From assembly GCA_020062745.1 (NCBI GenBank), contig JAGUVT010000033.1, positions 1 to 57,559 of the forward strand: a stretch of 57,559 bases of DNA, read 5' to 3'. The DNA comes from Deltaproteobacteria bacterium (GTDB taxonomy: Bacteria; Bacillota; Desulfotomaculia; Desulfotomaculales; JAGUVT01). The notes beneath the pieces are model-generated. The model searched no databases. It worked only from the letters and a program-made list of their open reading frames with translations, and had not been told where the DNA came from. Both the position numbers and the translations under genes were made by a program. Shown one piece after another: positions 10,467 to 20,618 of this stretch. How positions within the stretch are numbered: the stretch's first letter is position 1; the number at the start of each line of letters is the position of its first letter.

Positions 10467-11519
10467 TTGAAAAGTCTTTATATCATGGGAACGGCCGGAA
10501 GCGGCAAAACCAGCATTGCCCTGGGACTGGCTTTAAAGTTTAAACAGGAAGGCTTTACCGTCGCCTACTTTAAACCGGTAAGCAACAAAGCAGGAGGCGC
10601 CGCCGGCGCCGACGAGGATGCCCTTCTGATGCAAAAAGTTTTACAGATGGAGCACTCTCTGGATACCATTGTTCCTTTTTCCATCGGACCGTCTTACCTC
10701 TCCTGGCACAGGCACAACCATGAATACCTGAAAGATATCCGGGAAGCGCATGAAAAAATCGCCTCTGGAGTAGAAATCTTAATCATCGGCGGAACCAGTT
10801 CCCCCCACCTGATGGGATGCCTCGGGCTGGACGCCGTCAGCCTGGCCCACGAATTTGGTTCTACAGCCATTTTCATGGTGCGTATTGAAAACGACTTCAG
10901 CCTGGACCAGACGATTTTTTTCAACCGCTACCTTGAGTACAAAAAAGTACCCCTGGCGGGAAATATTTTTTCTAATGTACCGCGCCCGCTGCTGGCCAAA
11001 ACGGAAGGCATCTACCAGCCTGTCTTAGCCGGGCACGGCTACCGGACCCTGGGTATAATTCCTGCTCATCCGGAAATAACCGCCCCCACAGTTAAAGAAT
11101 ACTTAGAAGCGCTGGGGGGTGAAATCCTGGCCGGAGCGGAAAAGCTGGACCGCATTGTCGAAAACGTGGTTATCGGAGCCATGACCATTGAAAGCGCCCT
11201 GGTTTATTTCAGACGATCCCCCAATAAGGCGGTAATCACCGGCGGCGACCGGTCGGAGGTAGCCATGGCCGCCCTGGAGACCAGCACTTCAGCCTTAATT
11301 TTAACCGGCGGACTCTATCCCGATGTCAAAGTAATATCTCGTGCCGACGAAAAAAATATCCCGGTAATCCTGGTTCATAATGATACTTATTCCACTATCG
11401 AAAAACTGGCGTCAGTCACCCGCCGGATCAGAGCCGCTGACGAACGGGCAATCAAATTAACGGTAGAAAATATTGAAAAATACTGCGACTGGCGCAGTAT
11501 CCTCAAGTCATTGCCGTAA
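10467..11519 (+). CDS. Phosphotransacetylase-N-terminal-like / DRTGG-domain AAA protein (BioD-like P-loop)
   Basis: SLYIMGTAGSGKTSIALGLALKFKQEG P-loop; VVIGAMTIESALVYFRRSPNKAVITGGDRSE DRTGG-like region; TTG start behind GAGGTGG. Confidence 0.75.
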   Translation: MKSLYIMGTAGSGKTSIALGLALKFKQEGFTVAYFKPVSNKAGGAAGADEDALLMQKVLQMEHSLDTIVPFSIGPSYLSWHRHNHEYLKDIREAHEKIASGVEILIIGGTSSPHLMGCLGLDAVSLAHEFGSTAIFMVRIENDFSLDQTIFFNRYLEYKKVPLAGNIFSNVPRPLLAKTEGIYQPVLAGHGYRTLGIIPAHPEITAPTVKEYLEALGGEILAGAEKLDRIVENVVIGAMTIESALVYFRRSPNKAVITGGDRSEVAMAALETSTSALILTGGLYPDVKVISRADEKNIPVILVHNDTYSTIEKLASVTRRIRAADERAIKLTVENIEKYCDWRSILKSLP

Positions 11520-11520
11520 A

Positions 11521-11988
11521 TTACTTCATTTCTTTCAGTTCGTCACGGCCTTGCTGGATTTGCTCCATTACCCTGGCAGTGTTCTCGGCCAGGCTTTTTA
11601 ATACATCGTCAGCATAAGCCCGTGCTCCGTCCCGTATCTCCTGGGCTATTGTTTTAGCCTTATTAATAATTTCTTCCGCCACCATTCGAGCCTGACGGGC
11701 CACTTCACTTTCTTCGGCCTGTTTCTCTATTTCTTTCTGAGCGTCCTCTAAGACGCGCTCCGCTTCCCGCTTGGAATCAGCTATTACCTTTTCCCGCTCC
11801 TGAATAATCCACTTGGCCTGACGAATCTCATCGGGCATGGTTGTCCGAATGCGATCCATAAAATCGAGCAGACGGTCCTCATCTACCAGCACCTTTCTGG
11901 TCATCGGAATCCTGGCACAATTTTCAATCAGTTCTTCCATCTCATTAAGTAAACTTAAAAGATCCAACTTAATTCTATCCCTCCTCAA
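11521..11988 (-). CDS. Coiled-coil protein resembling ATP synthase b/E subunits, function unknown
   Basis: 155 aa, charged helical region WIIQEREKVIADSKREAERVLEDAQKEIEKQ. Confidence 0.6.
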   Translation of the reverse strand: MRRDRIKLDLLSLLNEMEELIENCARIPMTRKVLVDEDRLLDFMDRIRTTMPDEIRQAKWIIQEREKVIADSKREAERVLEDAQKEIEKQAEESEVARQARMVAEEIINKAKTIAQEIRDGARAYADDVLKSLAENTARVMEQIQQGRDELKEMK

Positions 11989-12475
11989 ACACCCGGTAGT
12001 CTTTAAATTTCTCTTTCAACTTCTGCTCCACCAGCGGCGGCACTAATTCCCGCACGCAGCCGCCGTAAGAGGCCACCTCCTTTACCGCACTGGAACTGAT
12101 AAACGATAATTCCGCCTTGGTCATTAAAAAAACTGTTTCCACTTCACAGACCAGCTTTTTATTGGTAAGGGCCATCCGGAATTCATTTTCAAAGTCGGAA
12201 ATTACCCGCAAGCCCTTCATAATAGCCTGTGCCTTCCGCTCAACAGCATAGTTAACGGTTAAACCGGAAAAAGAATCAACCTCAACATTGGGATACCCGG
12301 CCAGCACTCCCTTCAAAATATCCACCCGCTCCTGGATGGTAAAAAGAGGCTGTTTAACGGGATTACGGGAAACCGCCACAATAACCTTGTCAAAAATATG
12401 AGCGGCCCGCCCGATAATATCCAGGTGTCCGTTGGTAACCGGGTCAAAACTACCGGGGCAGATGACCGTCCGCAA
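11975..12475 (-). CDS. coaD: Phosphopantetheine adenylyltransferase
   Basis: LRTVICPGSFDPVTNGHLDIIGRAA; TTG start at 12475 after GGAGGAG; the track ORF is over-extended to 12571. Confidence 0.95.
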   Translation of the reverse strand: MRTVICPGSFDPVTNGHLDIIGRAAHIFDKVIVAVSRNPVKQPLFTIQERVDILKGVLAGYPNVEVDSFSGLTVNYAVERKAQAIMKGLRVISDFENEFRMALTNKKLVCEVETVFLMTKAELSFISSSAVKEVASYGGCVRELVPPLVEQKLKEKFKDYRVFEEG

Positions 12476-12512
12476 AATTCTCCTCCTCCAGTCAGTAGTC
12501 GGTATTCGGTAG

Positions 12513-13061
12513 TCATTTTTTATTTTCATAAAAAGAAAGCAACGTATCCCCATACCTTTCCTGCCGGACAAGCCCCAAGCAGGCCACTTCCGGAGGCAGT
12601 ACCGTATACTTACTGCTTTCTACCACCACCATTCCATCCGGCCTTACTAAATTATAGCGAGCTACAGCACTCAGCGTACTGTTCTCAAATCCCCTGTCAT
12701 AAGGCGGGTCCATAAAAACCAGATCAAAGCAGTCATCTTGCAAAAAAGGCAGGGACTTCAATACATCCCGGTTGATCAGCACGGCCTTTTCCGTAAAACC
12801 GATATTTCTAAGGTTGTTGTTAAGCAAGCGCATATGGTGAAAATTTTTTTCGATAAAAACTACCTTTAAAGCCCCCCGGCTTAAGGCTTCAATGCCAATA
12901 CCGCCGCTTCCGGCAAATAAATCTAAAAACAAACTGCCCGGCACCCGGTCGGCCAGAATGTTAAAAAGAGCTTCTTTTACGCGGCCGGCAGTAGGGCGGA
13001 CAGCCCCGCCGGAAGGCACTTTAAGTCTTCTTCTCCCGGCAATGCCAGCAATTACCCGCAA
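12513..13061 (-). CDS. rsmD: 16S rRNA (guanine966-N2)-methyltransferase RsmD
   Basis: MRVIAGIAGRRRLKVPSGG..RPT..RVKEALFNIL, LFAGSGGIGIEALSRGA, FMDPPYDRG. Confidence 0.95.
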   Translation of the reverse strand: MRVIAGIAGRRRLKVPSGGAVRPTAGRVKEALFNILADRVPGSLFLDLFAGSGGIGIEALSRGALKVVFIEKNFHHMRLLNNNLRNIGFTEKAVLINRDVLKSLPFLQDDCFDLVFMDPPYDRGFENSTLSAVARYNLVRPDGMVVVESSKYTVLPPEVACLGLVRQERYGDTLLSFYENKK

Positions 13062-13301
13062 ATTGCCGTACCTCCCACTACACTTGCAATATTATAACAC
13101 ACGACATCCAAAAAATCGATTTTTTTTCACAAATATTCTGTATAAACCCGCAACCAGAGGACAACCTAATTTATGTGAAGAATACAGAAGTCAGAATCCA
13201 GGAACCAGTAGAAAAGAAACTGGAAAGATAAAGTTTTCGTCTTCACTTCTTCTGACTACTGACTACTGACTTCTTTCTTTTCCGGGAGGCGTAAAAAGGA
13301 A

Positions 13302-14288
13302 TTGCTTCTAGAACTATACCGCACATTTGGCATAAACTTGGACCTGGCTTTAGAAGCTCAGGAAATTGTCCGCGGTGAAACCGGCCGGGAAATACCCGGC
13401 GTTATCGTCAACCGGGAAAGCCGCCCCCATGCCTCAGTAACCACCGTCTCCATAGTAGATCAGGCAGCCGAGAAAACAATGGGCAAGCCGCCCGGGAACT
13501 ATATCACCATTGAAGCGCCCGTGATCAGGGAAAACAACCGCCCGGCCCAACAGCAGGTCGCCGCAATCCTGGCCGAAAAACTCGCCTCACTGCTGCACCT
13601 GTCCGGGGAGGCCGCTGTTTTGCTGATCGGATTGGGAAACTGGCACGCCACGCCGGATGCCCTGGGGCCGAGGGTAATCGATTACAGCATGGTCACCCGC
13701 CACCTTTTCCAGTACGCACCGCAGGAATTAAAAGAAGGAATGCGCCCGGTCAGCGCCCTGGCGCCGGGCGTGTTGGGCATTACCGGTATCGAAACAGCAG
13801 AAATCATCAAGGGAGTGATTGAAAAAACCCGGCCGGACCTGGTCATTGCTATCGATTCGCTGGCCGCCCGCAACGTTGGCCGCATTGCCACCACCATTCA
13901 AATCGCCGACACCGGCATCAGCCCCGGCTCCGGCACGGGCAACCAGCGGACCGGAATTAATCAGGAGAGCATGGGCGTGCCGGTTATTGCCATCGGAGTC
14001 CCGACCGTAGTGCACGCAGCCGTGATTGCCCAGGACACAATCGACCGTTTCCGGGAGCAGTTAAAAACTCTCTCTCATTTAAAACATCAGGACTATGATA
14101 ATTTGAGCCCGGAGTTCATCCGCCCGGCAATCGAAGAAGTGCTGCAGCCGTTCGCCGGAAACTTAATGGTTACTCCTAAAGAAATTGATACCCTGATCAT
14201 GCACACTGCCAGAATTATTGCCGGCGGGATATCAATGGCCCTGCATCCTTCCATCAAACTGGAGGACTATAACAATTACCTGAATTGA
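13302..14288 (+). CDS. gpr: Germination protease GPR
   Basis: RTDLALEA-like start (NLDLALEAQEIVRG), GLGNWHATPDALGPRV, DSLAARNVGRIATTIQIADTGISPGSGTGN. Confidence 0.95.
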   Translation: MLLELYRTFGINLDLALEAQEIVRGETGREIPGVIVNRESRPHASVTTVSIVDQAAEKTMGKPPGNYITIEAPVIRENNRPAQQQVAAILAEKLASLLHLSGEAAVLLIGLGNWHATPDALGPRVIDYSMVTRHLFQYAPQELKEGMRPVSALAPGVLGITGIETAEIIKGVIEKTRPDLVIAIDSLAARNVGRIATTIQIADTGISPGSGTGNQRTGINQESMGVPVIAIGVPTVVHAAVIAQDTIDRFREQLKTLSHLKHQDYDNLSPEFIRPAIEEVLQPFAGNLMVTPKEIDTLIMHTARIIAGGISMALHPSIKLEDYNNYLN

Positions 14289-14296
14289 CAAGGGGA

Positions 14297-14320
14297 CAAG
14301 CGGAGAAAACTCTCCGCTTG
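14297..14320. terminator. Hairpin between convergent gpr and SASP genes (no U-tract)
   Basis: Perfect 10-bp stem CAAGCGGAGA-AAAC-TCTCCGCTTG. Confidence 0.5.
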
Positions 14321-14389
14321 CTGGAAGCGGGGTTGACCAATCTTGGTAAACTCAAAAGCAGCATTTTTAAGGATTGGTATTAACATCGG

Positions 14390-14614
14390 TTACTTTGGAA
14401 TACTTCCCTGCGCCAGGCTTTGCTCGTAAGCAGCAATCATCTTTTTTACCATGTTTCCCCCGATAGATCCATTCACACGGGAAGGAAGGTCTCCCATGTA
14501 ACTGCCCTGAGGGACAGAGATACCCAGTTCCCGGGCAGTTTCCCATTTGAAGGCATCAAGGGCCTGGCGTGCCTGGGGAATTAAAACCTGGTTAGTCCTT
14601 TGACCTTGCGCCAT
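14390..14614 (-). CDS. Alpha/beta-type small acid-soluble spore protein
   Basis: 74 aa; ALDAFKWETARELGISVPQGSYMGDLPSRVNGSIGGNMVKKMI. Confidence 0.95.
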   Translation of the reverse strand: MAQGQRTNQVLIPQARQALDAFKWETARELGISVPQGSYMGDLPSRVNGSIGGNMVKKMIAAYEQSLAQGSIPK

Positions 14615-14964
14615 TTAATTTCACCTCCTTTTATATCCTTGACGCTAGTATGAGCACCGGCAAAAAAGTTTATGCTAGAACATATTCCCTTATCAACAGT
14701 CTTAAAAAATACTTTTTATAATGTTTACAAAAGTCTAAATATATATTAAACTGATTAATAAAAAGCAGCCAGCAGTCAACTAAATAATTCCCAACTAATC
14801 AACAAATTACTATTTTTTAGCATAACTGACAAAGGGGGCGGTACAGGCTTAAAACCTTAAATTAAGGGGGGAGGAACAACATTTTTTATTATGTGATAGT
14901 TTTAACAAAAATTCCCGTCAGGTCGATCGGGTAGAAAAAAATTTTTAAAAAAAGGAGATAAAGA

Positions 14965-15579
14965 ATGTCTCAAACATATCATTACCTGGTACGCAGGTTA
15001 CACTCATTTGCCGGAATTTTCCCGGTCGGTATCTTTCTGCTGATGCATTTATTCATTAATTCCTTTGCCTTGAGGGGGGAAGCGGCTTATAACCGGGCGG
15101 TAGGCTTCGTGAACAACATACCCGGCCTCGTTTACCTGGAAATTCTCTTAATCGGCGTGCCAATCGCCTTCCATGCCTTATACGGGCTATGGGTAACTTA
15201 CGTAACAAAAACCAGCATATTCCAGTATTACTATTTCCGCAATTGGATGTTCTACCTGCAGCGTCTTACCGCTGTAATCACCTTAATCTTCGTGGTCTGG
15301 CACGTCTGGGTGCTGCGCATCGTCAGAGTCTTCACTGGCACGGAAATGACCTTCCTGACGGTACAGGCGTGGCTTGCCAATCCCCTTTATCTGACCTTCT
15401 ACATAATCGGCCTGCTGGCCGCAGTCTATCACTTCAGCAACGGCCTGTGGTCCTTCCTGGTCACCTGGGGGATTACCATCGGTCCGGAATCGCAGCGTTT
15501 AACCCTGTACGTCTGTACCGTAATATTCATACTTCTGGGCATAGCCGGTATTAATAGCGTATACGCTTTTATCCGCTAA
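14965..15579 (+). CDS. sdhC: Succinate dehydrogenase/fumarate reductase cytochrome b subunit
   Basis: Five-helix membrane protein, YLVRRLHSFAGIFPVGIFLLMHLFINSFA; upstream of sdhA and sdhB. Confidence 0.92.
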   Translation: MSQTYHYLVRRLHSFAGIFPVGIFLLMHLFINSFALRGEAAYNRAVGFVNNIPGLVYLEILLIGVPIAFHALYGLWVTYVTKTSIFQYYYFRNWMFYLQRLTAVITLIFVVWHVWVLRIVRVFTGTEMTFLTVQAWLANPLYLTFYIIGLLAAVYHFSNGLWSFLVTWGITIGPESQRLTLYVCTVIFILLGIAGINSVYAFIR

Positions 15580-15612
15580 CTTTCAGGAAAAAGCAGGTAA
15601 GGAGGTAAGTGA

Positions 15613-17415
15613 ATGAAAATTGTTATTGTCGGCGGCGGCCTGGCCGGCTTGCTGGCTACCATAAGAGCCTGTGAAAAAGGAGCAGATGTTGATCTGATTT
15701 CTTTTGTTCCGGTAAAACGGTCGCACTCCGTTTGCGCTCAAGGCGGGATTAACGGCGCCGTAAACACCAAGGGGGAAGGCGATTCCCCCTGGAACCATTT
15801 TGACGACACTCTGCTGGGCGGAGATTACCTGGCCAACCAGCCGCCGGTGCTGGGCATGTGCGAGGCCGCCCCGAAAATCATTTATCTAATGGACCGCATG
15901 GGAGTCATGTTTACCCGCACCGGCGAAGGACTGCTGGACTTTCGCCGTTTCGGCGGTACCCTGGTGCACCGCACCGCCTTTTCCGGCAGCACCACCGGCC
16001 AGCAGTTGCTCTACGGTCTGGATGAGCAGGTGCGGCGCTGGGAAGTGGAAGGCAAAGTGAAAAAATATGAAGAGTGGGACTTCCTTTCGGCCGTAGTCGA
16101 CGAGGACGGCACCTGCCGCGGCTGCGTGGCTCAGGACATGAAAACAATGGAAATAAGGGCTTTCCCCTCCGACGCGGTGATCATGTGCACCGGCGGCATC
16201 GGAGCCATCTTCGGCAGAACCACCAACTCCGTGATCAACACCGGCAGCCCGCTCAGCTCCCTTTACCAGCAGGGGGTTTACTACGCTAACCCGGAGATGA
16301 TTCAAGTCCACCCCACTTCCATTCCCGGCGATGATAAATGCCGGCTGATTTCAGAAGGAGTGCGCGGCGACGGCGGCCGCCTGTGGGTCCCCAAAGACGG
16401 CAAGCCCTGGTACTTTATGGAAGAATGGTACCCCGCCTACGGCAACCTGGTTTCCCGGGACGTGGCCAGCAGGGGTATTTACAAAGTGTGCCGGGAACTG
16501 AAGATGGGCCTCGACGGTAAAGACATGGTTTACCTGGATGTCACCCATTTGGACCCGGAATGGATCGAGAAAAGACAGCACGGTGTACTGGAAATCTACC
16601 GCAAGTTTGCCGGCGAAGAACCGACAAAAGTACCGATGAAGGTCTTCCCGGCCATGCACTACACCATGGGCGGCATGTGGGTGGACTACGACCAGATGAC
16701 CAACATCCCGGGTCTCTTCGCCGCCGGTGAATGCGAATACCAGTATCACGGCGCCAACCGGCTGGGGGCGAATTCGCTGATCTCCTGCCTGTACGGCGGC
16801 ATGGTGGCCGGCGACAAGGTGCTGGAATACGGGAAAAAGCTGAAGAAAAACACCGCCGATGTCTCCGGCAAGATCTTCGAGGCCGAAGTGGCCCGCCAGA
16901 AAGAAAAGGCGGACAAGATTTACCAACTGAACGGCACGGAAAACCCCTACAAACTAAAAGACATTTTAAATGAATACATGACCAATAACGTAACCGTAAT
17001 CCGCTATGAAAAAACAATGAAAGAAACAGACGAAAAAATCCAGGAATTAATGGCGCGCTACAAGAATATCGGCGTCTGCGACACCGGCGGCTGGTCCAAC
17101 CGGACGGCCGTGTTCATCCGGCATTTGTGGAACATGTTCGAACTCTCCCGGGCCATTACCGGGGGCGCCCTGCTGCGCAAGGAAAGCCGGGGAGCCCACT
17201 ATATGCCCGAATACCCCGACCGGGACGACGAAAACTGGCTGAAAACAATCAAGGCCAAATGGACGCCGGACGGGCCGGAGTTCAGCCTGGAAGACATAGA
17301 CCTGTCTTTAATCAAGCCCAGGGTGAGGCGTTACGACGTGCGTAAAGACGAGGTCATGAAAGAAGAAGAAAAAGAAGAGAAAAAAGAAGCAGCAGCGACG
17401 GCAGAAGAAAAATAA
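15613..17415 (+). CDS. sdhA: Succinate dehydrogenase/fumarate reductase flavoprotein subunit
   Basis: IVGGGLAGLLATIRA, HSVCAQGGINGAVNTKGEGDS, YTMGGMWVDYDQMTNIPGLFAAGEC. Confidence 0.97.
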   Translation: MKIVIVGGGLAGLLATIRACEKGADVDLISFVPVKRSHSVCAQGGINGAVNTKGEGDSPWNHFDDTLLGGDYLANQPPVLGMCEAAPKIIYLMDRMGVMFTRTGEGLLDFRRFGGTLVHRTAFSGSTTGQQLLYGLDEQVRRWEVEGKVKKYEEWDFLSAVVDEDGTCRGCVAQDMKTMEIRAFPSDAVIMCTGGIGAIFGRTTNSVINTGSPLSSLYQQGVYYANPEMIQVHPTSIPGDDKCRLISEGVRGDGGRLWVPKDGKPWYFMEEWYPAYGNLVSRDVASRGIYKVCRELKMGLDGKDMVYLDVTHLDPEWIEKRQHGVLEIYRKFAGEEPTKVPMKVFPAMHYTMGGMWVDYDQMTNIPGLFAAGECEYQYHGANRLGANSLISCLYGGMVAGDKVLEYGKKLKKNTADVSGKIFEAEVARQKEKADKIYQLNGTENPYKLKDILNEYMTNNVTVIRYEKTMKETDEKIQELMARYKNIGVCDTGGWSNRTAVFIRHLWNMFELSRAITGGALLRKESRGAHYMPEYPDRDDENWLKTIKAKWTPDGPEFSLEDIDLSLIKPRVRRYDVRKDEVMKEEEKEEKKEAAATAEEK

Positions 17416-17445
17416 TTGGTCAGGAGGAGGCGAAAAGCAAGGATC

Positions 17446-18225
17446 ATGAGCGAAATTTTAGTAAAAATAAAGCGCCAGGACGGCCCGAAGTCCAAATCCT
17501 ATTGGGAAGAATTTAAAGTCCCGCTGAAAACCAATATGAATGTGATCTCAATACTTATGGAAATCCAAAAGAACCCGGTAAACGCCAAAGGGCAGCAAAC
17601 CGTTCCGGTAGTGTGGGACTGCAACTGTCTGGAAGAAGTCTGCGGCGCCTGCACCATGGTTATAAACGGGGTGCCCAGGCAGGCCTGCGCCGCCCTGGTC
17701 AAAGACTTGAAACAGCCGATAGTTTTAAGGCCTTTAACCAAGTTTCCGGTGGTAAGGGATTTAATGGTAGACCGGAACGTAATGTTTGAAAACTTGAAAA
17801 AAATCCAGGGCTGGATTCCCATTGACGGAACCTACGACCTGGGGCCGGGACCCAGGATAGCTCCCGCCAGGCGGGACGAAGCCTATCCCATAGCCACCTG
17901 CATGACCTGCGGCTGCTGCATGGAAGCCTGCCCCAACGTCAACAGCAGGACCACCTACATCGGCCCGGCGGCCATAGCGCAGGCAAAACTCTTCAACACC
18001 CACCCCACCGGGGCCATGAACAAGGAAGAGCGGCTGGACGCCGTCGCCGGCGACGGTGGTATCGTGGACTGCGGCAACGCCCAGAACTGCGAACGGGTAT
18101 GCCCGAAACTTATCCCGCTGGTCTCCATCATCGCCGAAATGAACCGGGAAACAGTTTTCCGCGGCTTCACCCGCTGGCTCAAAGGCAAGCCGCAAAAAGC
18201 CGCCTTCGACGAACCCATCGGCTAA
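17446..18225 (+). CDS. sdhB: Succinate dehydrogenase/fumarate reductase iron-sulfur subunit
   Basis: CNCLEEVCGACTMVING, CMTCGCCMEACPNV, NAQNCERVCPK clusters; ATG at 17446. Confidence 0.95.
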   Translation: MSEILVKIKRQDGPKSKSYWEEFKVPLKTNMNVISILMEIQKNPVNAKGQQTVPVVWDCNCLEEVCGACTMVINGVPRQACAALVKDLKQPIVLRPLTKFPVVRDLMVDRNVMFENLKKIQGWIPIDGTYDLGPGPRIAPARRDEAYPIATCMTCGCCMEACPNVNSRTTYIGPAAIAQAKLFNTHPTGAMNKEERLDAVAGDGGIVDCGNAQNCERVCPKLIPLVSIIAEMNRETVFRGFTRWLKGKPQKAAFDEPIG

Positions 18226-18249
18226 GACACACAGTGACACATGTTGTTT

Positions 18250-18279
18250 AAACCCCCTCCAACGCAAAGGGGGTTTTTT
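18250..18279 (+). terminator. Rho-independent terminator after sdhCAB
   Basis: AACCCCCT-ccaacgcaa-AGGGGGTT followed by TTTT. Confidence 0.85.
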
Positions 18280-18329
18280 GTTGAAGCGGCACTGTGTGAA
18301 CCATACTCCAACCGGTGACAGTCACCGGT

Positions 18330-18980
18330 TCAGAAGGTAGATTCAATCTCATCCCGCCCGGTTTCCACGACGGGGTCTTCGGTGTACATCCGGTACAAGG
18401 CATTGATGCCCAAGCGAAAGTTGGCGTCCCTTACGGCCATGGGAACGAGAAAAGCATCAACCAGCCACCAGAAGACAAGCACCCATTTGACCAGGGATGA
18501 TATGAACATGACGGCAAAGAACAAAGACATCAGCCCGGCCCGCCAGTAGTGCCCAAGGTAGTAGCGGTGTCCGCCGCCAAGCCCGGTAAACAGCCACAGC
18601 ACCCAGGCGCCGGGCAGGCTTCTGCCCCGTACGGCCAGCTCGCCCCGCACCACTTTTGCCTCTTCTTCCGTAAGCTCCACAAACTTTTCCGGCCGGGACT
18701 GCCAGGCGACGGCCAGGGCGCCGCCTGCAACCCCCAGCACGTCGCCCGCAATCAGGCCGCCCTGAGAACCGGCAAAGGAAATAACCGACAGGACCATGAT
18801 AGAGACGCCCAGCGCAGTGTGCGCCTGCGGGTAAAATAGAAGCAGGAGAGCCAGCACCCACATCAAAAGGCCGACGGCCATGCCCATATTCAACATATGC
18901 GCTCCCACCCGAAACATCGCCGCACCGCCGATAAGGGTAAAAACAGCAGCGGCGACGGGCCGCTGCGCATGACTGAACAT
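18330..18980 (-). CDS. TM2-domain membrane protein with DUF6114-like N-terminal half (paralog of 20640..21383)
   Basis: WLFTGLGGGHRYYLGHYWRAGLMSLFFA...WWLVDAFLVPMAVRDANFRLG (TM2); N-half LLLFYPQAHTALGVSIMVLSVISFAGSQGGLIAGDVLGVAGGALAVAWQ. Confidence 0.8.
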   Translation of the reverse strand: MFSHAQRPVAAAVFTLIGGAAMFRVGAHMLNMGMAVGLLMWVLALLLLFYPQAHTALGVSIMVLSVISFAGSQGGLIAGDVLGVAGGALAVAWQSRPEKFVELTEEEAKVVRGELAVRGRSLPGAWVLWLFTGLGGGHRYYLGHYWRAGLMSLFFAVMFISSLVKWVLVFWWLVDAFLVPMAVRDANFRLGINALYRMYTEDPVVETGRDEIESTF

Positions 18981-19126
18981 GTCTATTAAATACCTCTTCT
19001 TATCACAGGCAATATACTGATCACAATTTATGCCGGGACGCTCTTGTTGGTGTGCCCCAATCCTTTAAAACAGCTACAATAAATATTTACCTGCCTGCTT
19101 AAATATCCAAACCGCCCCCGAATAAA

Positions 19127-19161
19127 CAAAAAAAGAGCGGGGATTTACCCCATTCTTTTTG
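19127..19161 (-). terminator. Terminator-like hairpin
   Basis: AAAAAGAGCGGGG-attta-CCCCATTCTTTTT. Confidence 0.55.
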
Positions 19162-19193
19162 TAGTATTTCTATATCAAATTTCACCAGCCGTT

Positions 19194-19784
19194 TCATTCC
19201 GTAAAAATTTCTTTTAAATTTATTTCCAGTCCGTCGAAAACGCCCACCCCTACCTTATCATTCCGCGCATATATTTCAGCCCTTCCATACTTAGTGTACC
19301 CTGCCAGCTTATAGACCATTACAATTTCATCTGCCGGATGGACTATCCAGTACTCCTTTACTCCATGCCTTTCATACAAAGCCAGTTTCTCTATATAATC
19401 CATTGATGCCGTTGACGGAGAAACAATTTCGACGACTAAATCCGGGCTGCCCTTGCAACCTTTGTCGTCCAGCTTGGACTTGTCGCAGACCACAACCAGA
19501 TCCGGTTGAACGACCGTTTTTATCTCCTCATCCTTTTCATCTCCCTCGGGCAGCCTTACATCAAACGGAGCTCCGTAGACTTCACAATCTTTGCCTTTTA
19601 AAAAATTATAAAACTCGCTCAACAGCGCCGCCAATACTTTCTGATGCCTCCTGGACGGCGCCGGAGCCATACCATAGGCAACTCCGCCTATCAACTCCCA
19701 CCTTTCTGAATCAGGCCAGTTCAAGTAATCTTTGTAGCTGTATTTTTTATCTTCTCTCTTTTCAGGGTACATCATCAATGTCAT
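19194..19784 (-). CDS. Uma2 family (DUF820) restriction-endonuclease-like protein
   Basis: RWELIGGVAYGMAPAPSRRHQKVLAALLSEFYNFLK...VVQPDLVVVCDKSKLDDKGCKGSPDLVVEIVSPSTA. Confidence 0.92.
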   Translation of the reverse strand: MTLMMYPEKREDKKYSYKDYLNWPDSERWELIGGVAYGMAPAPSRRHQKVLAALLSEFYNFLKGKDCEVYGAPFDVRLPEGDEKDEEIKTVVQPDLVVVCDKSKLDDKGCKGSPDLVVEIVSPSTASMDYIEKLALYERHGVKEYWIVHPADEIVMVYKLAGYTKYGRAEIYARNDKVGVGVFDGLEINLKEIFTE

Positions 19785-19924
19785 CCCCGTTTTACTTCCG
19801 GATAAACAATATTAAGCCATATCCTGCTAATTTATAGTTTACCACAAACCATCACTTTACAAAACACCCCTGTGAAAGCAAAGCCCGGGTTGTATTCCCG
19901 GGTTGCTTGTATATATCTTTCATT

Positions 19925-20227
19925 TCATCTAAGTGTTTCTTTAAGCAACTGGCGCCCATGCCCTACAAACATTATTAATATCTGATTTTGCTCCTCTGTA
20001 AAATTATAAATAACCCGATAATTACCTACTAAAATCTCTCGATATAGTAAATTGGACAACTCAGGCACTACACGACCCATTTGTGGGAAATATGTAAGTT
20101 TTGAAACTGCACTTTGAATGTTTTCGACTTGTATCCGGGCATATTGAATCGAATCCCTGGCTATAAATGAATAAATCTCCTGCAAATCGTTGAGTGCCCG
20201 TAATGTCCATTTTATTTTCCGAACCAC
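19925..20227 (-). CDS. Type II toxin, RelE/ParE superfamily
   Basis: KIKWTLRALNDLQEIYSFIARDSIQYARIQVENI...LLYREILVGNYRVIYNF. Confidence 0.9.
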   Translation of the reverse strand: MVRKIKWTLRALNDLQEIYSFIARDSIQYARIQVENIQSAVSKLTYFPQMGRVVPELSNLLYREILVGNYRVIYNFTEEQNQILIMFVGHGRQLLKETLR

Positions 20228-20400
20228 TCAGAAGTCTCCCTGACTACTTCCTCATGTGAGACAAGTCGGCCCTCACGAACATCCTTTTCTGCAGCCTCGA
20301 TTTTCTGCCTGAGATAAAGCCGGTACATAACCTCATCGATGTCTACTTCCTCCGGCAAATCCTTTATCAGTTCAAGAATTTGCTGTTTAGCAATAATCAT
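20212..20400 (-). CDS. Cognate antitoxin (RelB/ParD-like), overlapping the toxin start
   Basis: 62 aa, 16-nt overlap with the toxin ORF; LYLRQKIEAAEKDVREGRLVSHEEVVRETSEWFGK. Confidence 0.85.
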   Translation of the reverse strand: MIIAKQQILELIKDLPEEVDIDEVMYRLYLRQKIEAAEKDVREGRLVSHEEVVRETSEWFGK

Positions 20401-20520
20401 AAATACCCTCCTTTCTAAAGTTGAGAACTGCGTGGTACTGAATATCTAATTATCTATATAATACAACATAACAGCAAGCCAGGTAAACTGATTTTATTTA
20501 ATTCTGTCAAAGAAACAAAA

Positions 20521-20550
20521 AAGCGGGAGAGGAATGCTCCCGCTTCTTAT
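20521..20550. terminator. Terminator-like hairpin
   Basis: AAGCGGGAG-aggaatg-CTCCCGCTT. Confidence 0.5.
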
Positions 20551-20618
20551 ATCATCATAAACGATGACGGCTGATTACCTATAGATTGCTTCGCTGTACT
20601 CGCAATGACAATAAAGGC

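Noticed and set aside
16351-16926. 191-aa minus-strand ORF (also 15886..16311, 16541..17017)
   Set aside because: Shadow ORFs within sdhA, no recognisable domain
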